DNA of 64,000 nucleotides from Streptomyces sp. NBC_01317. GTDB lineage: Bacteria > Actinomycetota > Actinomycetes > Streptomycetales > Streptomycetaceae. The stretch spans positions 310,001 through 374,000 of the forward strand of contig NZ_CP108393.1 of assembly GCF_035961655.1 (NCBI RefSeq). The letters are read 5' to 3'. Each line of letters starts with the position of its first letter. Within the stretch, counting starts at the first letter, position 1. This document shows, one piece after another, positions 6,872 through 15,384 of the stretch. Made by a program: the position numbers and the translations under genes. Under the pieces are notes generated by a model. It searched no databases and was not told the DNA's origin. It was given only the letters and a program-made list of their open reading frames with translations.

Positions 6872-8215
6872 TCAGACGCCCTGTCCGGTGCCGGTGCCGC
6901 CGCCCGCCGCCTTCTTGATCCCCTTCGTGATGTCATCCATGACGGTGAGCTTCGGCGCCTTCACGTTGACGTCGAACCCGGACCGTACGATCACGATCAG
7001 CTCCTGGTTGGCGGGGGACGGGAAGGCCAGCGACTGGACGTAACCGTCGTCGCCCTTGCTCGTGACGACCTTCCAGCGCACCAGATAGCCCTTCTGGCCG
7101 GCGACGGTCACCGCTTCGGCCTTGAGCTGCTGGTGCGAGGAGATCTCGCCGTACGTGGCGCCGCCGTAGGAATCCTTGGCGTTGGCCTCGATGTCCTTCT
7201 CGGCCGCGTCCTTGGCCGTCTTCGCGTTGATCTCCAGCGCGGCGGCCGGGGCGGAGAACACCCCGCCGAGGACACAGGTCTGCGACGTCTCCCCGGGGCA
7301 CGGGTAGTCCCCGGTCGTCACCCCGGCGCCGATCGGGCCCGACTCGCCCTTCCAGCTCGTGGGGACCGGAATGCTGATGCCGCTGGCCCCGTCGGTGGCG
7401 AAGCCGTCCTCGGTCTGCGGCTGGGGCAGTTGGGGAGCGCCGTCCTCGCCGCCTCCGCCGCTGCCGCCCTCGCCCTGCCCGGGCGGGGCGTCGGGCGCGG
7501 GGCTCCGGCCGCGCTGCCCGGGGCCGGGCACGCCGGGCAGTGACGGCGCCGCGGAGGAACCCCCGTCGCCCGCCGCGGAGGTGTTGTCACTGTTGTCGTC
7601 GGTGCCGCGCCCGAGCAGGAAGGAGCCACCCGCGATGGCCAGCACCACGACGGCGGCGATCGCCCCGAACCCGATCCGCCGTTTGCGGTTCGGCGTGCCG
7701 GGGGCGGTCCCGGGTGCCGTGCCCAGCGGATACGGCGGGTACTGCGGCTGGCCCCAACCCGCCCCGGCGGGCGGCGCGGGAGGCACGGGACCGGGACCGG
7801 GGACGGGGACCGGCGCCGTGACCGTGGCGGGGTGGCCGTCGACCGGGTCCGGAACGGGCGCGGGAGGCGTGCCCTTGAACAGGTCCGGGCCGTGCGGCCG
7901 GTCGACCGCGCCCTGGACAAGGGTCTGATCGGGCCGATCCGGGTCCTGCGCCTGAGCCGGGTCCTGGGCCAGACCCGCGTCCTGGGCCAGGGCCGCGTCC
8001 CGGACGTGGGCCTGGGCCTGATCCGGTTCGTGGATCTGGTCCGCTTCCTGTGTCCGGACGGGGCCCGGATCCTGCTCCTGGTTCTGCTCCCGGTCCGGCG
8101 TGGCGGAACGGAGCTCTTCGGTCCAGGCCGATCCGTCCCACCATCGTTCGAGGCGGGGGCCGTCGCCTGTGTGCCCTGGATCGGGATGCCAGCCGGGGGG
8201 AGTCGAATACGTCAC
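6872..8215 (-). CDS. DUF2510 membrane-anchored protein
   Basis: 447 aa from the GTG at 8215 (VTYSTPPGWHPDPG); an ATG at 8233 adds six residues and neither has a clear ribosome site. The N-terminus is a DUF2510 motif (PGWHPDPG...RWWDGSAWTEEL). A long Gln/Asp/Pro-rich disordered stretch follows, then one transmembrane helix near residue 205 (GFGAIAAVVVLAIAGGSFLLG), a Gly/Ser/Pro linker, and an extracytoplasmic domain of about 150 residues ending in GGGTGTGQGV. Type II membrane topology is expected. Many Streptomyces proteins share this plan; function unknown. A simple monocistronic gene transcribed leftwards. Confidence 0.8.
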   Translation of the reverse strand: MTYSTPPGWHPDPGHTGDGPRLERWWDGSAWTEELRSATPDREQNQEQDPGPVRTQEADQIHEPDQAQAHVRDAALAQDAGLAQDPAQAQDPDRPDQTLVQGAVDRPHGPDLFKGTPPAPVPDPVDGHPATVTAPVPVPGPGPVPPAPPAGAGWGQPQYPPYPLGTAPGTAPGTPNRKRRIGFGAIAAVVVLAIAGGSFLLGRGTDDNSDNTSAAGDGGSSAAPSLPGVPGPGQRGRSPAPDAPPGQGEGGSGGGGEDGAPQLPQPQTEDGFATDGASGISIPVPTSWKGESGPIGAGVTTGDYPCPGETSQTCVLGGVFSAPAAALEINAKTAKDAAEKDIEANAKDSYGGATYGEISSHQQLKAEAVTVAGQKGYLVRWKVVTSKGDDGYVQSLAFPSPANQELIVIVRSGFDVNVKAPKLTVMDDITKGIKKAAGGGTGTGQGV

Positions 8216-8288
8216 GCGTCCAAGCCTAAGCATGCCAACTGAAAAGCCGGTGAGAGGCCCATGAGAATTAATACGGGGAGGCCGCCGT

Positions 8289-9623
8289 TCACGGCACGAT
8301 CCCCCGGATCGCCCCCAGCTCCAGCAGGTCCTGCGGCCGCAGTCCGAGCTGGTCGGCCGTCGCGCCCGCCTCGTCAGGGGCGCGTTTGAGGATCGCCGTG
8401 GCGAGTTCGGGCGCGATGACGGAGAAGTAACTGTCCTTCGTGGCCCACGTGTTGTCCGGCGCCGACAGCGCCAGCGCGCCGCCCGAGCCGCCCTCGCCGA
8501 TCAGCAGGGTGGTGATCGGCACCCGCGCCGCCGCCACCGCCGCGAAGACGTCCGCGACGGCCGCCCCCACCCCCGCGCGTTCCGCCTCGGCGTCGTTGGC
8601 CGCGCCCGGCGTGTCCACCAGGGTGAGGACGGGGATGCCCAGCCGGTCGGCGAGCCGGATCAGCCGCGCCGCCGTACGGTACCCGGCCGGGAGCGTGGCC
8701 GTGCCGCACTGCGCCGCGTACGCGTAGGTACGGCCCGCCCTCTCGCCGAACCCGCAGAGCATCCCGGGGTCCGTACCCCCGCAGCGGTCGCCGGTGACCT
8801 CCTCCCGGCGGGTGAAGTACGCGTCCAGGTACGCCCCGGCACGCGGGCGTCCGGCTGCCCGGGCACGCAGGACGGCTTCCCGGCCGGTGGCGGGCAGCGG
8901 GGTGTCGCCGAGACCGTCGGGCGGCGGCGCGGCGTCCGCGCGGACCCCACCGGTGAGCAGTGCCAGCCAGCTGCCGACCGTGGCGGCCAGCGCCTCCGGC
9001 GCCACCACGGCGTCGATCTGACCGGCCGTCAACTGCGCCTGGGCGGTGTACGCGTGGGGGTCGGCGTCCACGGGCCGTACCCGCGAGCCGGCGAAGCCGA
9101 TCTGGGCGTCCGGCAGCGCCAGTACGACATCGGCGCCCGCGCCCAGGGTGGCCCAGCCACCGCCGGTGGTCGGGTCCCGGACGACGGCCACCTGGGGCAG
9201 GCCGGCCTCCCGGGTCAGCGCCGACTGCCGTGCCACCCGCTGGAGTTGGCGCAGGGCGCGCATGCCCTCCTGCATCCGGCTGCCGCCGGTGGCGATGAGT
9301 GAGACAACCGGCAGTCCCTCCTCGCGCGCCCGGGTGTGGGCGGCCTCGATCCGGTCGCCCGTCGCCTCGCCCAACGAGCCGCCGAGGAAGCCGAATTCGA
9401 AGGAGATCAGCACGGCCCGGGTGGCGCCGACCCACGCGGTGCCGCAGACGACGGACTCGGCCTCGCCGGTCGTCCGCCGCGCGCGCCGCCGCTGCTCGCC
9501 GTACCCCTCCCAGGCCAGCGGTCCGTCCGGCGCGGAGATGTCCTCGGGCGCGGGCAGTTCGGCGAAGTCACCGCCACCGGTCACCCCGGCGATGGCCTCG
9601 CGGGCGCTCGACCGGTCAGCCAC
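8289..9623 (-). CDS. Acyl-CoA carboxylase carboxyltransferase (fused beta/alpha)
   Basis: 444 aa. The N-terminal half carries AccD-type crotonase-fold signatures (FEFGFLGGSLGEATGDRI, ATGGSRMQEGMRALRQL, DPTTGGGWATLGAGADV). The C-terminal half carries AccA-type ones (VDTPGAANDAEAERAGVGAAVADV, IGEGGSGGALALSAPD). It would transfer CO2 from biotin to an acyl-CoA, most likely acetyl-CoA to malonyl-CoA. The zinc ribbon of AccD is not evident. The ATG lies 8 bp inside the end of matB, so the two form an operon, both concerned with malonyl-CoA supply. The same pairing with matB exists in S. coelicolor as I recall. No biotin carboxylase or BCCP gene is adjacent. Confidence 0.85.
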   Translation of the reverse strand: MADRSSAREAIAGVTGGGDFAELPAPEDISAPDGPLAWEGYGEQRRRARRTTGEAESVVCGTAWVGATRAVLISFEFGFLGGSLGEATGDRIEAAHTRAREEGLPVVSLIATGGSRMQEGMRALRQLQRVARQSALTREAGLPQVAVVRDPTTGGGWATLGAGADVVLALPDAQIGFAGSRVRPVDADPHAYTAQAQLTAGQIDAVVAPEALAATVGSWLALLTGGVRADAAPPPDGLGDTPLPATGREAVLRARAAGRPRAGAYLDAYFTRREEVTGDRCGGTDPGMLCGFGERAGRTYAYAAQCGTATLPAGYRTAARLIRLADRLGIPVLTLVDTPGAANDAEAERAGVGAAVADVFAAVAAARVPITTLLIGEGGSGGALALSAPDNTWATKDSYFSVIAPELATAILKRAPDEAGATADQLGLRPQDLLELGAIRGIVP

Positions 9624-11106
9624 GGAGCGACCGCTTCATGATCTTGCCCATGTCGTTACGGGGCAGGGCGTCCAGATAGCGCACCACACGCGGCCGTTTG
9701 TGCGCCGCGAGCTGGCCCGCGACGTGATCCGCCAACTCCTCGGCGGACGGCGGCGCGTCGGCGTCCCGTGGCACGACCCACGCCACGATCCGCTCGCCGA
9801 GGTCCGCGTCGGGTTCGCCGGTGACGGCGGCCTCCCGTACCCCGGGATGCTCCAGCAGGACGTTCTCGATCTCCCCGGCGCCGATCTTGTAACCGCCGCT
9901 CTTGATCAGGTCGGTGGCCTTGCGGCCGACGATACGGACGTAGCCGTCCGGGTCGCGGACCGCCATGTCGCCCGTGCGGAACCAGCCGTCCGCGAAGGCG
10001 GCCTCCGTCGCGTCCGGCCGGTTCAGGTAGGCGGTGAAGAGGTTCGGGCCGCGTACCTGGATCTCGCCGACCGTCTCCCCGTCGTACGCCTCGATCGATT
10101 CGCCCGACTCCTCGACCAGGCGCAGTTCGACATCCCGCAGCGGAACGCCGACCGTGCCCGCGCGCGGTTCACCGTCCGCGCGCACGCTCGTGTTCATCAG
10201 GGTCTCCGTCATGCCGTACCGCTCGACGACCGCGCGCCCGGTGGCCGTGGTGATCCGCCGGTGGTCGTGCACGGGCAGCGCGGCGGAGCCGGACACCAGG
10301 AGCCGCGCCCCGGTCAGGGCCTTCACCAGTGCCGGATCGTCGGCCAGCGCCTCGGCGACGCGGTGGTACATCGTCGGTACGCCGAAGAGCATGGTGGCCC
10401 CGGAGGACAGCTCCCGCGTGACCCCGGCGGTGTCGAACCTGCCGAGGTGGCGCACGGACCCGCCCCTGCGCAGCGGGCCGAGGACGCCGAGGATCAGTCC
10501 GTGGACGTGGAAGAGCGGCAGCGCGTGGACGAGGACGTCGTCGGCGGTCCACTGCCAGGCGTCCTCCAGCGCGTCCAGGGAGGCGGTCAGGGCCCGGCGC
10601 GGCAGGACGGCCCCTTTGGGCGGCCCGGTGGTCCCGGAGGTGTAGACGATCAGCGCGGGCGCTTCGGGGGACGGCTCGGGAGGCAGCGGCGCGGGACCGT
10701 CGCCCGTGGGCACGCCGTCCGTCCCCCTCTCCCGAAGTGAACCCGGACGGGTCGCACGCGCCACGATGTCCACCCGCTCCGGTGCGGCGAGTCCCGGCGG
10801 CAGTTCGACACCTGCCTCCACCAGGACAAGGTCCGGGGCGCTGTCGGTGACGACGTGCGCGAGTTCGCGTTCCCCGCTCTTCGGGTTGACGGGCACGACG
10901 GGCACCCCGGCGAGCAGCCCGGCCACGACACCCACCGCCGTGCCGAGCGTGGGCGTGGCCCAGACCGCGATCCGCCGCGCACCGGCGATCCGCAGCGCCA
11001 GCGCGCCCGCGTCGTCGGCGAGTTCGGCGTACGTCAGGGTGTGGTCGCCGAACTGGAGCGCGGGCCGGTCCGCACGCGCGGCGAGGGCCGGGAAGAGTGG
11101 GGTCAC
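9616..11106 (-). CDS. matB: Malonyl-CoA synthetase MatB
   Basis: 496 aa from the GTG at 11106, preceded by AAGGAGAACG; the longer frame to 11700 overlaps the divergent gene. It belongs to the ANL superfamily: the P-loop IVYTSGTTGPPKGAV, HALPLFHVHGLILGVLGPLRRGG typical of MatB, YGMTETLMNTSVRADGEPRAG, RTGDMAVRDPDGYVRIVGR, and the catalytic Lys in PRNDMGKIMKR at the C-terminus. The match to S. coelicolor MatB, as I remember it, is nearly continuous. It activates malonate and methylmalonate to their CoA thioesters with ATP, giving polyketide extender units. Operon with the carboxyltransferase downstream. The biosynthetic genes further right may draw on this supply, though they are not linked. Confidence 0.92.
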   Translation of the reverse strand: MTPLFPALAARADRPALQFGDHTLTYAELADDAGALALRIAGARRIAVWATPTLGTAVGVVAGLLAGVPVVPVNPKSGERELAHVVTDSAPDLVLVEAGVELPPGLAAPERVDIVARATRPGSLRERGTDGVPTGDGPAPLPPEPSPEAPALIVYTSGTTGPPKGAVLPRRALTASLDALEDAWQWTADDVLVHALPLFHVHGLILGVLGPLRRGGSVRHLGRFDTAGVTRELSSGATMLFGVPTMYHRVAEALADDPALVKALTGARLLVSGSAALPVHDHRRITTATGRAVVERYGMTETLMNTSVRADGEPRAGTVGVPLRDVELRLVEESGESIEAYDGETVGEIQVRGPNLFTAYLNRPDATEAAFADGWFRTGDMAVRDPDGYVRIVGRKATDLIKSGGYKIGAGEIENVLLEHPGVREAAVTGEPDADLGERIVAWVVPRDADAPPSAEELADHVAGQLAAHKRPRVVRYLDALPRNDMGKIMKRSLRG

Positions 11107-11221
11107 GCGTCGTTCTCCTTGACGTCGGCACTGCCGGGAAGGCCGGATGGAACCACGGCCACCAGTGTGCCCGCACGCGGGGCACCCGGGAGTGTCAGAC
11201 CCCTGCCCTAGAGTGCGGGAC

Positions 11222-11788
11222 ATGGCTGCATCACACGTCCTCACCTGGGACATCAGGGAGAGCAAGGGGTACGAAACCAGCTGGGTGACGCTCGGCGAGG
11301 ACCGGCTGGACGCCCGTGGCAGAGCGGTCGGTACGGCACCGGAGCCGTACTGGATCTCGTACGAACTGGACACCGGCCCGGGCTTCGTCACCCGGGCGCT
11401 GCGCGTCGGCGTGGAGAGCGCGGCCGGTACGCGCGCCCTCGATCTGCGCCGGGACGAGGACGGGGCGTGGACCGTGGACGGGCGGCTGCGGCCCGAGCTG
11501 GCGGGGGCCCTCGACTGCGACCTCGGCCTGTGTCCCCTCACCAACTCCATGCCGGTGCTGCGGCACGGGCTCCACGCCGGTCCCGGCGGGGCGGCGTTCC
11601 TGATGGCGTGGGTGTCCGTACCTGATCTGACCGTGCACCCGTCCCGGCAGACGTACACCCACCTGCGGCGCACCGGGCGCGGCGGACTGGTCCGCTTCAC
11701 GTCGGGCGGCTTCCGCAGGGACCTGGAGTTCGACGCGGCGGGGCTGGTCCTCGACTACCCGGACCTCGCGCACCGCATGGAGGTCTGA
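11222..11788 (+). CDS. Putative glycolipid-binding protein (DUF1089)
   Basis: 188 aa, ATG at 11222. It has the features of the putative glycolipid-binding family PF06475: an N-terminal W-x-x-x-E/S strand followed by GVESAAGTRALDLRRDEDGAWTVDG, the conserved DCDLGLCPLTNSMPVLRHGL near residue 100, and a C-terminal VRFTSGGFRRDLEFDAAGLVLDYPDLAHR. A cytoplasmic beta-barrel; no signal peptide. Divergent from matB with about 115 bp between them. Biological role unclear. Confidence 0.8.
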   Translation: MAASHVLTWDIRESKGYETSWVTLGEDRLDARGRAVGTAPEPYWISYELDTGPGFVTRALRVGVESAAGTRALDLRRDEDGAWTVDGRLRPELAGALDCDLGLCPLTNSMPVLRHGLHAGPGGAAFLMAWVSVPDLTVHPSRQTYTHLRRTGRGGLVRFTSGGFRRDLEFDAAGLVLDYPDLAHRMEV

Positions 11789-11903
11789 CCACTCGGACGT
11801 CCTCCGCACCACGACCGACCAGCCGCCGGCCGACCCGTTGCCGACCCGTTGCCGACCAACGATCCACCGACGAACCGAGCCACCGCCCCTCAGGGAGAAG
11901 TCA

Positions 11904-13016
11904 GTGCCCACAGCAGACGAACTCATCAGCCCCGCCGCGGCCGCCGGCCTGGTCCGCTGTCTGGAGGCGGTCGCGCCACAACGGGAGCTGTCCGCCCTGC
12001 GCCGGGCCGCCACGTCGCTCGCGGGGGTCGGGCTGCGGGCCCGCAACGACCTGCTGCGGGAGGCCCTGCTGACCGATCTGCCCGCGGCCTACGCCGACTT
12101 CGACAAGACCGTACGGTCGGCCATGGACGATCCGGAGTTCACGGGCTGGATGATCTGGCCGGTGACCGACGCGGTCGCGACCCGGGCGCTCGCCTCGGAC
12201 GATCCGCGCGCGTTCGACGACGCCCTGGCGCTGCTGGCCGATCTCACGCCCCGGCTGACCGCGGAGTTCGCCCTGCGCCGCCTGCTCAACGCCGACCTGG
12301 ACCGCGCCCTCGCGGACATCCAGGGGTGGACCGCTCATCCGGACGCGCACGTACGGCGGCTGGCGAGCGAGGGGACCCGGCCGCGCCTGCCCTGGGCCGT
12401 ACGGGTCAAGCCGCTGGCCGACCGGCCGGAGGCGACGGTCCCGATCCTGGACGCGCTGTACCGGGACCCGTCGGAGTATGTGCGGCGGTCGGTCGCCAAC
12501 CACCTCAACGACGTGAGCCACACCAGCCCGGAATTGGCGGTGCGTGTCGCGACGGCGTGGGCGGCGGCTCCCGACGGCACCACCACGAAGGTCGTGCGCC
12601 ACGCGCTGCGGACCCTCGTCAAGCAGGGCCATCCCGGGGCGCTCGGGCTGCTGGGATTCCCGCCGCCCGCGGCCCTGACGGTCTCGGGCCCGGTCCTCGG
12701 CGCGACCGCGCTGTCCGTCGGGGACGAGCTGCCGTTCGAGGTCACGCTGACGAACGACTCGGCGGCGGAGACGCGGCTGGCGGTCGACTACGTGGTCCAC
12801 TACCGCAAGGCCAACGGCGGTACGGCCCCGAAGGTCTTCAAGCTCACCACCGTGACCCTGGCCCCCGGGGAGACGGTGGTCCTCGCCCGCCGCCGGTCCT
12901 TCAAACCGATCACCACGCGGACGTTCCACGCCGGGGAACACGCGCTGGAGGTCCAGGTCAACGGGGTGGCGCGGGGCCGGGCCGTCTTCCAACTCCAGGT
13001 GCCGCCGGAGGCATGA
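11904..13016 (+). CDS. DNA alkylation repair protein, AlkC-type with C-terminal Ig-like domain
   Basis: 370 aa from the GTG at 11904 after CAGGGAGAAGTCA. Residues about 1-240 are helical HEAT-like repeats of the AlkC/AlkD glycosylase superfamily (FTGWMIWPVTDAVATRAL, RRLASEGTRPRLPWAVRVKPL, YVRRSVANHLNDVSHTSPELAV). Residues about 260-370 form a beta-rich Ig-like domain (PFEVTLTNDSAAETRLAVDYVVHY, HALEVQVNGVARGRAVFQL), an arrangement described for some AlkC proteins. Expected to excise positively charged N-alkyl purines, mainly 3-methyladenine. It starts about 115 bp after the glycolipid-binding gene and ends at a strong terminator. Confidence 0.85.
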   Translation: MPTADELISPAAAAGLVRCLEAVAPQRELSALRRAATSLAGVGLRARNDLLREALLTDLPAAYADFDKTVRSAMDDPEFTGWMIWPVTDAVATRALASDDPRAFDDALALLADLTPRLTAEFALRRLLNADLDRALADIQGWTAHPDAHVRRLASEGTRPRLPWAVRVKPLADRPEATVPILDALYRDPSEYVRRSVANHLNDVSHTSPELAVRVATAWAAAPDGTTTKVVRHALRTLVKQGHPGALGLLGFPPPAALTVSGPVLGATALSVGDELPFEVTLTNDSAAETRLAVDYVVHYRKANGGTAPKVFKLTTVTLAPGETVVLARRRSFKPITTRTFHAGEHALEVQVNGVARGRAVFQLQVPPEA

Positions 13017-13019
13017 AAG

Positions 13020-13056
13020 GGGCCCCGGCCGGTTCGGGGGATGCCGGCCAGGGCCC
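13020..13056 (+). terminator. Hairpin terminator after the alkylation repair gene
   Basis: GGGCCCCGGCCGG (13020-13032) pairs with CCGGCCAGGGCCC (13044-13056) with one mismatch and an 11-nt loop, starting 4 nt after the stop. No U-tract follows, as is usual in Streptomyces. Confidence 0.7.
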
Positions 13057-13156
13057 ACGGTTGAGGAACGCCCGATCACACCGGCGCGTTCCGCGCGGCC
13101 GCCCGTCGGCGGTGTGAACTGTGCCACGCGGCCAGGCCTGTCCGGCCCCACCACAT

Positions 13157-13206
13157 GCGGAAACCGGCCGTCACACCCTGGTTCAGGATGCGACGGCCGG
13201 CTTCCG
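13157..13206 (-). terminator. Hairpin terminator after rpmE2
   Basis: GGAAACCGGCCGTC (13157-13170) pairs with GACGGCCGGCTTCC (13193-13206), a 14-bp stem with one G-T type mismatch. It lies 50 bp beyond the L31 stop on the minus strand. Confidence 0.65.
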
Positions 13207-13256
13207 GTCTCCGAGAGGAGTCGTACACCCCAGGGCCTCGCCGGCCCCGGCGGGAG

Positions 13257-13517
13257 TCAGTCGGTGGGGGTCTCACGCTTGCCGTAGCGGCGCTCGAAGC
13301 GCTCCACTCGGCCCGCGGTGTCCACGACACGGCCACGCCCGGTGTAGAACGGGTGGCTCGCGGACGAGATCTCCACGTCGATGACGGGGTAGGTGTTGCC
13401 GTCCTCCCACTCCACACGCTGCTCCGAGTCAGCGGTCGAACGCGTGAGGAAGGCGGCTCCGCCGGCGCGGTCCCGGAAGACGACCGGACGGGAAACGGGG
13501 TGGATACGAGGCTTCAT
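13257..13517 (-). CDS. rpmE2: 50S ribosomal protein L31 type B (cysteine-free)
   Basis: 86 aa, beginning [20 protein letters not shown] and containing [33 protein letters not shown], the type B L31 signature. It lacks the CxxC zinc ligands of the standard L31. In Streptomyces and Bacillus such paralogues replace the zinc-binding versions when zinc is scarce, usually under Zur. It follows rpmG by 64 bp in the same direction, and a hairpin closes the unit. I could not see a canonical AT-rich Zur box upstream. Confidence 0.92.
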   Translation of the reverse strand: MKPRIHPVSRPVVFRDRAGGAAFLTRSTADSEQRVEWEDGNTYPVIDVEISSASHPFYTGRGRVVDTAGRVERFERRYGKRETPTD

Positions 13518-13581
13518 GCGGAATCCTTCCTCGGTACGGGTGGAGGGGGTGGGACGGGGCGTTCGGTACGACGCCGGGCGG

Positions 13582-13746
13582 TCAGCGCTCTTCGCGAAAC
13601 ATCACGTGTTCGCCGGCGACCGGGTCGTACTTACGAAGGACAAGGCGGTCGGGATTGTTCCGCCGGCTCTTGCGCGTCACGTACGCCTGGCCGGTGCCCG
13701 CCGTCGACCGGAGGGTCACGACCGGACGGGTTTCGCTGCGTGCCAT
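13582..13746 (-). CDS. rpmG: 50S ribosomal protein L33 (cysteine-free paralogue)
   Basis: 54 aa from the ATG at 13746 ([20 protein letters not shown]); the upstream extension to 13827 is not L33-like. It contains [21 protein letters not shown], diagnostic for L33, and no Cys at all, so it is the zinc-independent C-minus form. First gene of a two-gene unit with rpmE2. In its leader a perfect inverted repeat, CTCGAT (13761-13766) and ATCGAG (13776-13781), could be an operator or hairpin. Confidence 0.92.
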   Translation of the reverse strand: MARSETRPVVTLRSTAGTGQAYVTRKSRRNNPDRLVLRKYDPVAGEHVMFREER

Positions 13747-13908
13747 GGGGGCTCCAGACTCTCGATATCGCTCCCATCGAGCGGTACGTCTCTGTAACAC
13801 ACCACCCCGTTGTGACATTCCCGCCACGTCCCGGCCCCTGGGACAGGAGAGACTGGGGGTGACTCCGGACGGCCGGAGCGCGGACAGCGGAAAGCAGGGA
13901 CGTCATCC

Positions 13909-14565
13909 ATGGGTGAGTTGATCCTCGTACGGCACGGCGAGACGGCCTGGTCGCTGTCCGGGCAGCACACCGGGTCCACCGACCTGCCGATGACGGCACA
14001 CGGCGAGGACGAGGCCCGCGCCGTGGCGCCGCTGCTGCGGGAGCGCCACATCGGGCTTGTGCTCGTCAGCCCGCTGGCGCGCGCCCGGCGTACGGCGGAA
14101 CTGGCCGGGCTCAAAGACCCGCGCATCACTTCTGACCTGCACGAATGGGACTACGGCGCGTACGAGGGCATCACCACCGCGGACATCCACACGACCCGGC
14201 CGGACTGGAGCCTGTGGACCGACGGGGTGCCCCCGGGTCCTGCCGACCACCCCGGCGAGCAGCCCGGCGACGTCGGGGCCCGCGCCGACCGGGTGCTGGG
14301 CGGGATCATGGACACCCTGCGGGCGGGCGACGACGACATCGCGCTCGTGTCGCACGGCCATTTCCTGCGTGTACTCACCGCGCGTTATCTCGGACTGAGC
14401 CCGGCGGCCGGCGCGCTTTTCCAGCTGACCACGGGAACGGTGTCACGACTCGGCCTGGAACACGGCAATCCTGTCATTACAGCCTGGAATCTCACGGTCC
14501 CGGCAAGCAGCTTCCGGGCCGCGTCGCGGGGAAAGAAAAAACTGTCCTCCCGTTCAGCAGGCTGA
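13909..14565 (+). CDS. Histidine phosphatase family protein
   Basis: 218 aa. LILVRHGETAWSLSGQHTG near the N-terminus is the RHG phosphohistidine motif. LVSPLARARRTAELAG follows, then the acid residue in DLHEWDYGAYEG near residue 83, and VSHGHFLRVLTARYL near residue 146 with the second catalytic His. This is the phosphoglycerate-mutase-like phosphatase fold, close to the acid phosphatase/fructose-2,6-bisphosphatase-like proteins of Streptomyces. The substrate cannot be read from sequence. The C-terminus is a Lys/Arg/Ser-rich tail. The start codon lies 162 bp from the divergent ribosomal protein operon. Confidence 0.88.
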   Translation: MGELILVRHGETAWSLSGQHTGSTDLPMTAHGEDEARAVAPLLRERHIGLVLVSPLARARRTAELAGLKDPRITSDLHEWDYGAYEGITTADIHTTRPDWSLWTDGVPPGPADHPGEQPGDVGARADRVLGGIMDTLRAGDDDIALVSHGHFLRVLTARYLGLSPAAGALFQLTTGTVSRLGLEHGNPVITAWNLTVPASSFRAASRGKKKLSSRSAG

Positions 14566-14665
14566 ATATCGACCCCCTTCCAGGCTCAATTCATCTCCAG
14601 ATTTGCGCCATTCGCGCCATACGCGCATTCATATCCCTGAACTTCGTCGACTTCCTCTGAATCCC

Positions 14666-14694
14666 TTGTCGGCCACCGCACGTGCTTCTACTCT
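14666..14694 (+). promoter_or_regulatory. Sigma70-type promoter of the secreted-protein gene
   Basis: TTGTCG (14666-14671) and TACTCT (14689-14694) with a 17-nt spacer, 36 bp before the GTG start at 14731, in a locally less GC-rich stretch. Confidence 0.6.
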
Positions 14695-14730
14695 GTCGCC
14701 CAAGCCATTTGGGAAATGGAGACGTGAGAC

Positions 14731-15330
14731 GTGTCCCGGAAAACCCGTATCGCCGCTGTCCTTTCCGCCGCTTCCGCACTTCTCATGGCGGCTCCGGCCG
14801 CTCATGCGGAAGTCGAACCGGGAGGGTGGAATTCAAGTTCCCCCTCCTTCACCGTGCAGGAACGGGGCTGCGGCCAGGTCGACAACCTGACCTTCACCCT
14901 GACCTGCTCCACCGCGAGCGGCGACCAGCGCGCCGAGCGCAGGTACGCCACGTACACCGGCGGCACCCGCCAGTTCGAGGGGTACTTCCGGATAGCCGCC
15001 ATGGGCGGCACCCGGATCAGCCTGAAGCAGACGTTCAACGAGTCCGCCTCGGGGCCGTACTTCATGCTGGCGGCCGAGCGCGGCGGCCGGCTGTACGCCG
15101 TGCACGGCGGCACCACTCTCTCGACCGCGGGCACCGTCGGTGCCACGGTCCGGGTCAACACCGTGCACCAGGTGGGCACTTCGCACCGTACGTACATCAA
15201 CGGCTCGCTGAAGCACACCTACAGCAGTCCGGGCGGCAGCTTCTACGACAAGTTCGGCGCGTACCGCACCGACAGCGGCAGCGGGCCCGCCACGGTCGTG
15301 TGGAGCAACGTGAAGTTCTGGAGCAAGTAG
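14731..15330 (+). CDS. Secreted protein, possible ConA-like/alginate-lyase-2 fold
   Basis: 199 aa from a GTG after GGAGACGTGAGAC. It has a clear Sec signal peptide (VSRKTRIAAVLSAASALLMAAPAAHA). The mature domain of about 170 residues is beta-rich, with an early Cys pair (RGCGQVDNLTFTLTCS), QFEGYFRIAAMGGTRISLKQTF, HQVGTSHRTYINGSLKHTY and FYDKFGAYRTDSGSGPATVVWSNVKFW. The last pattern, shape G-AYR followed by a tryptophan strand, recalls polysaccharide lyase family 7 and lectin-like jelly rolls. Extracellular, possibly a carbohydrate-binding protein; catalytic residues were not identified. Followed at 54 bp by a lipoprotein gene. Confidence 0.75.
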   Translation: MSRKTRIAAVLSAASALLMAAPAAHAEVEPGGWNSSSPSFTVQERGCGQVDNLTFTLTCSTASGDQRAERRYATYTGGTRQFEGYFRIAAMGGTRISLKQTFNESASGPYFMLAAERGGRLYAVHGGTTLSTAGTVGATVRVNTVHQVGTSHRTYINGSLKHTYSSPGGSFYDKFGAYRTDSGSGPATVVWSNVKFWSK

Positions 15331-15384
15331 ACCGTCCCTCCCGGATCGCGCCCTTCCCCCCACACGCCAGAAGGACCCCCCTCC

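Noticed and set aside
6080..7543. 487-codon frame through the gap right of murE
   Set aside because: Runs through the ends of two real genes and the gap with no homology; composition typical of a shadow.
13747..13908. Zur box upstream of the L33/L31 genes
   Set aside because: No AT-rich palindrome of the Zur type could be read here.
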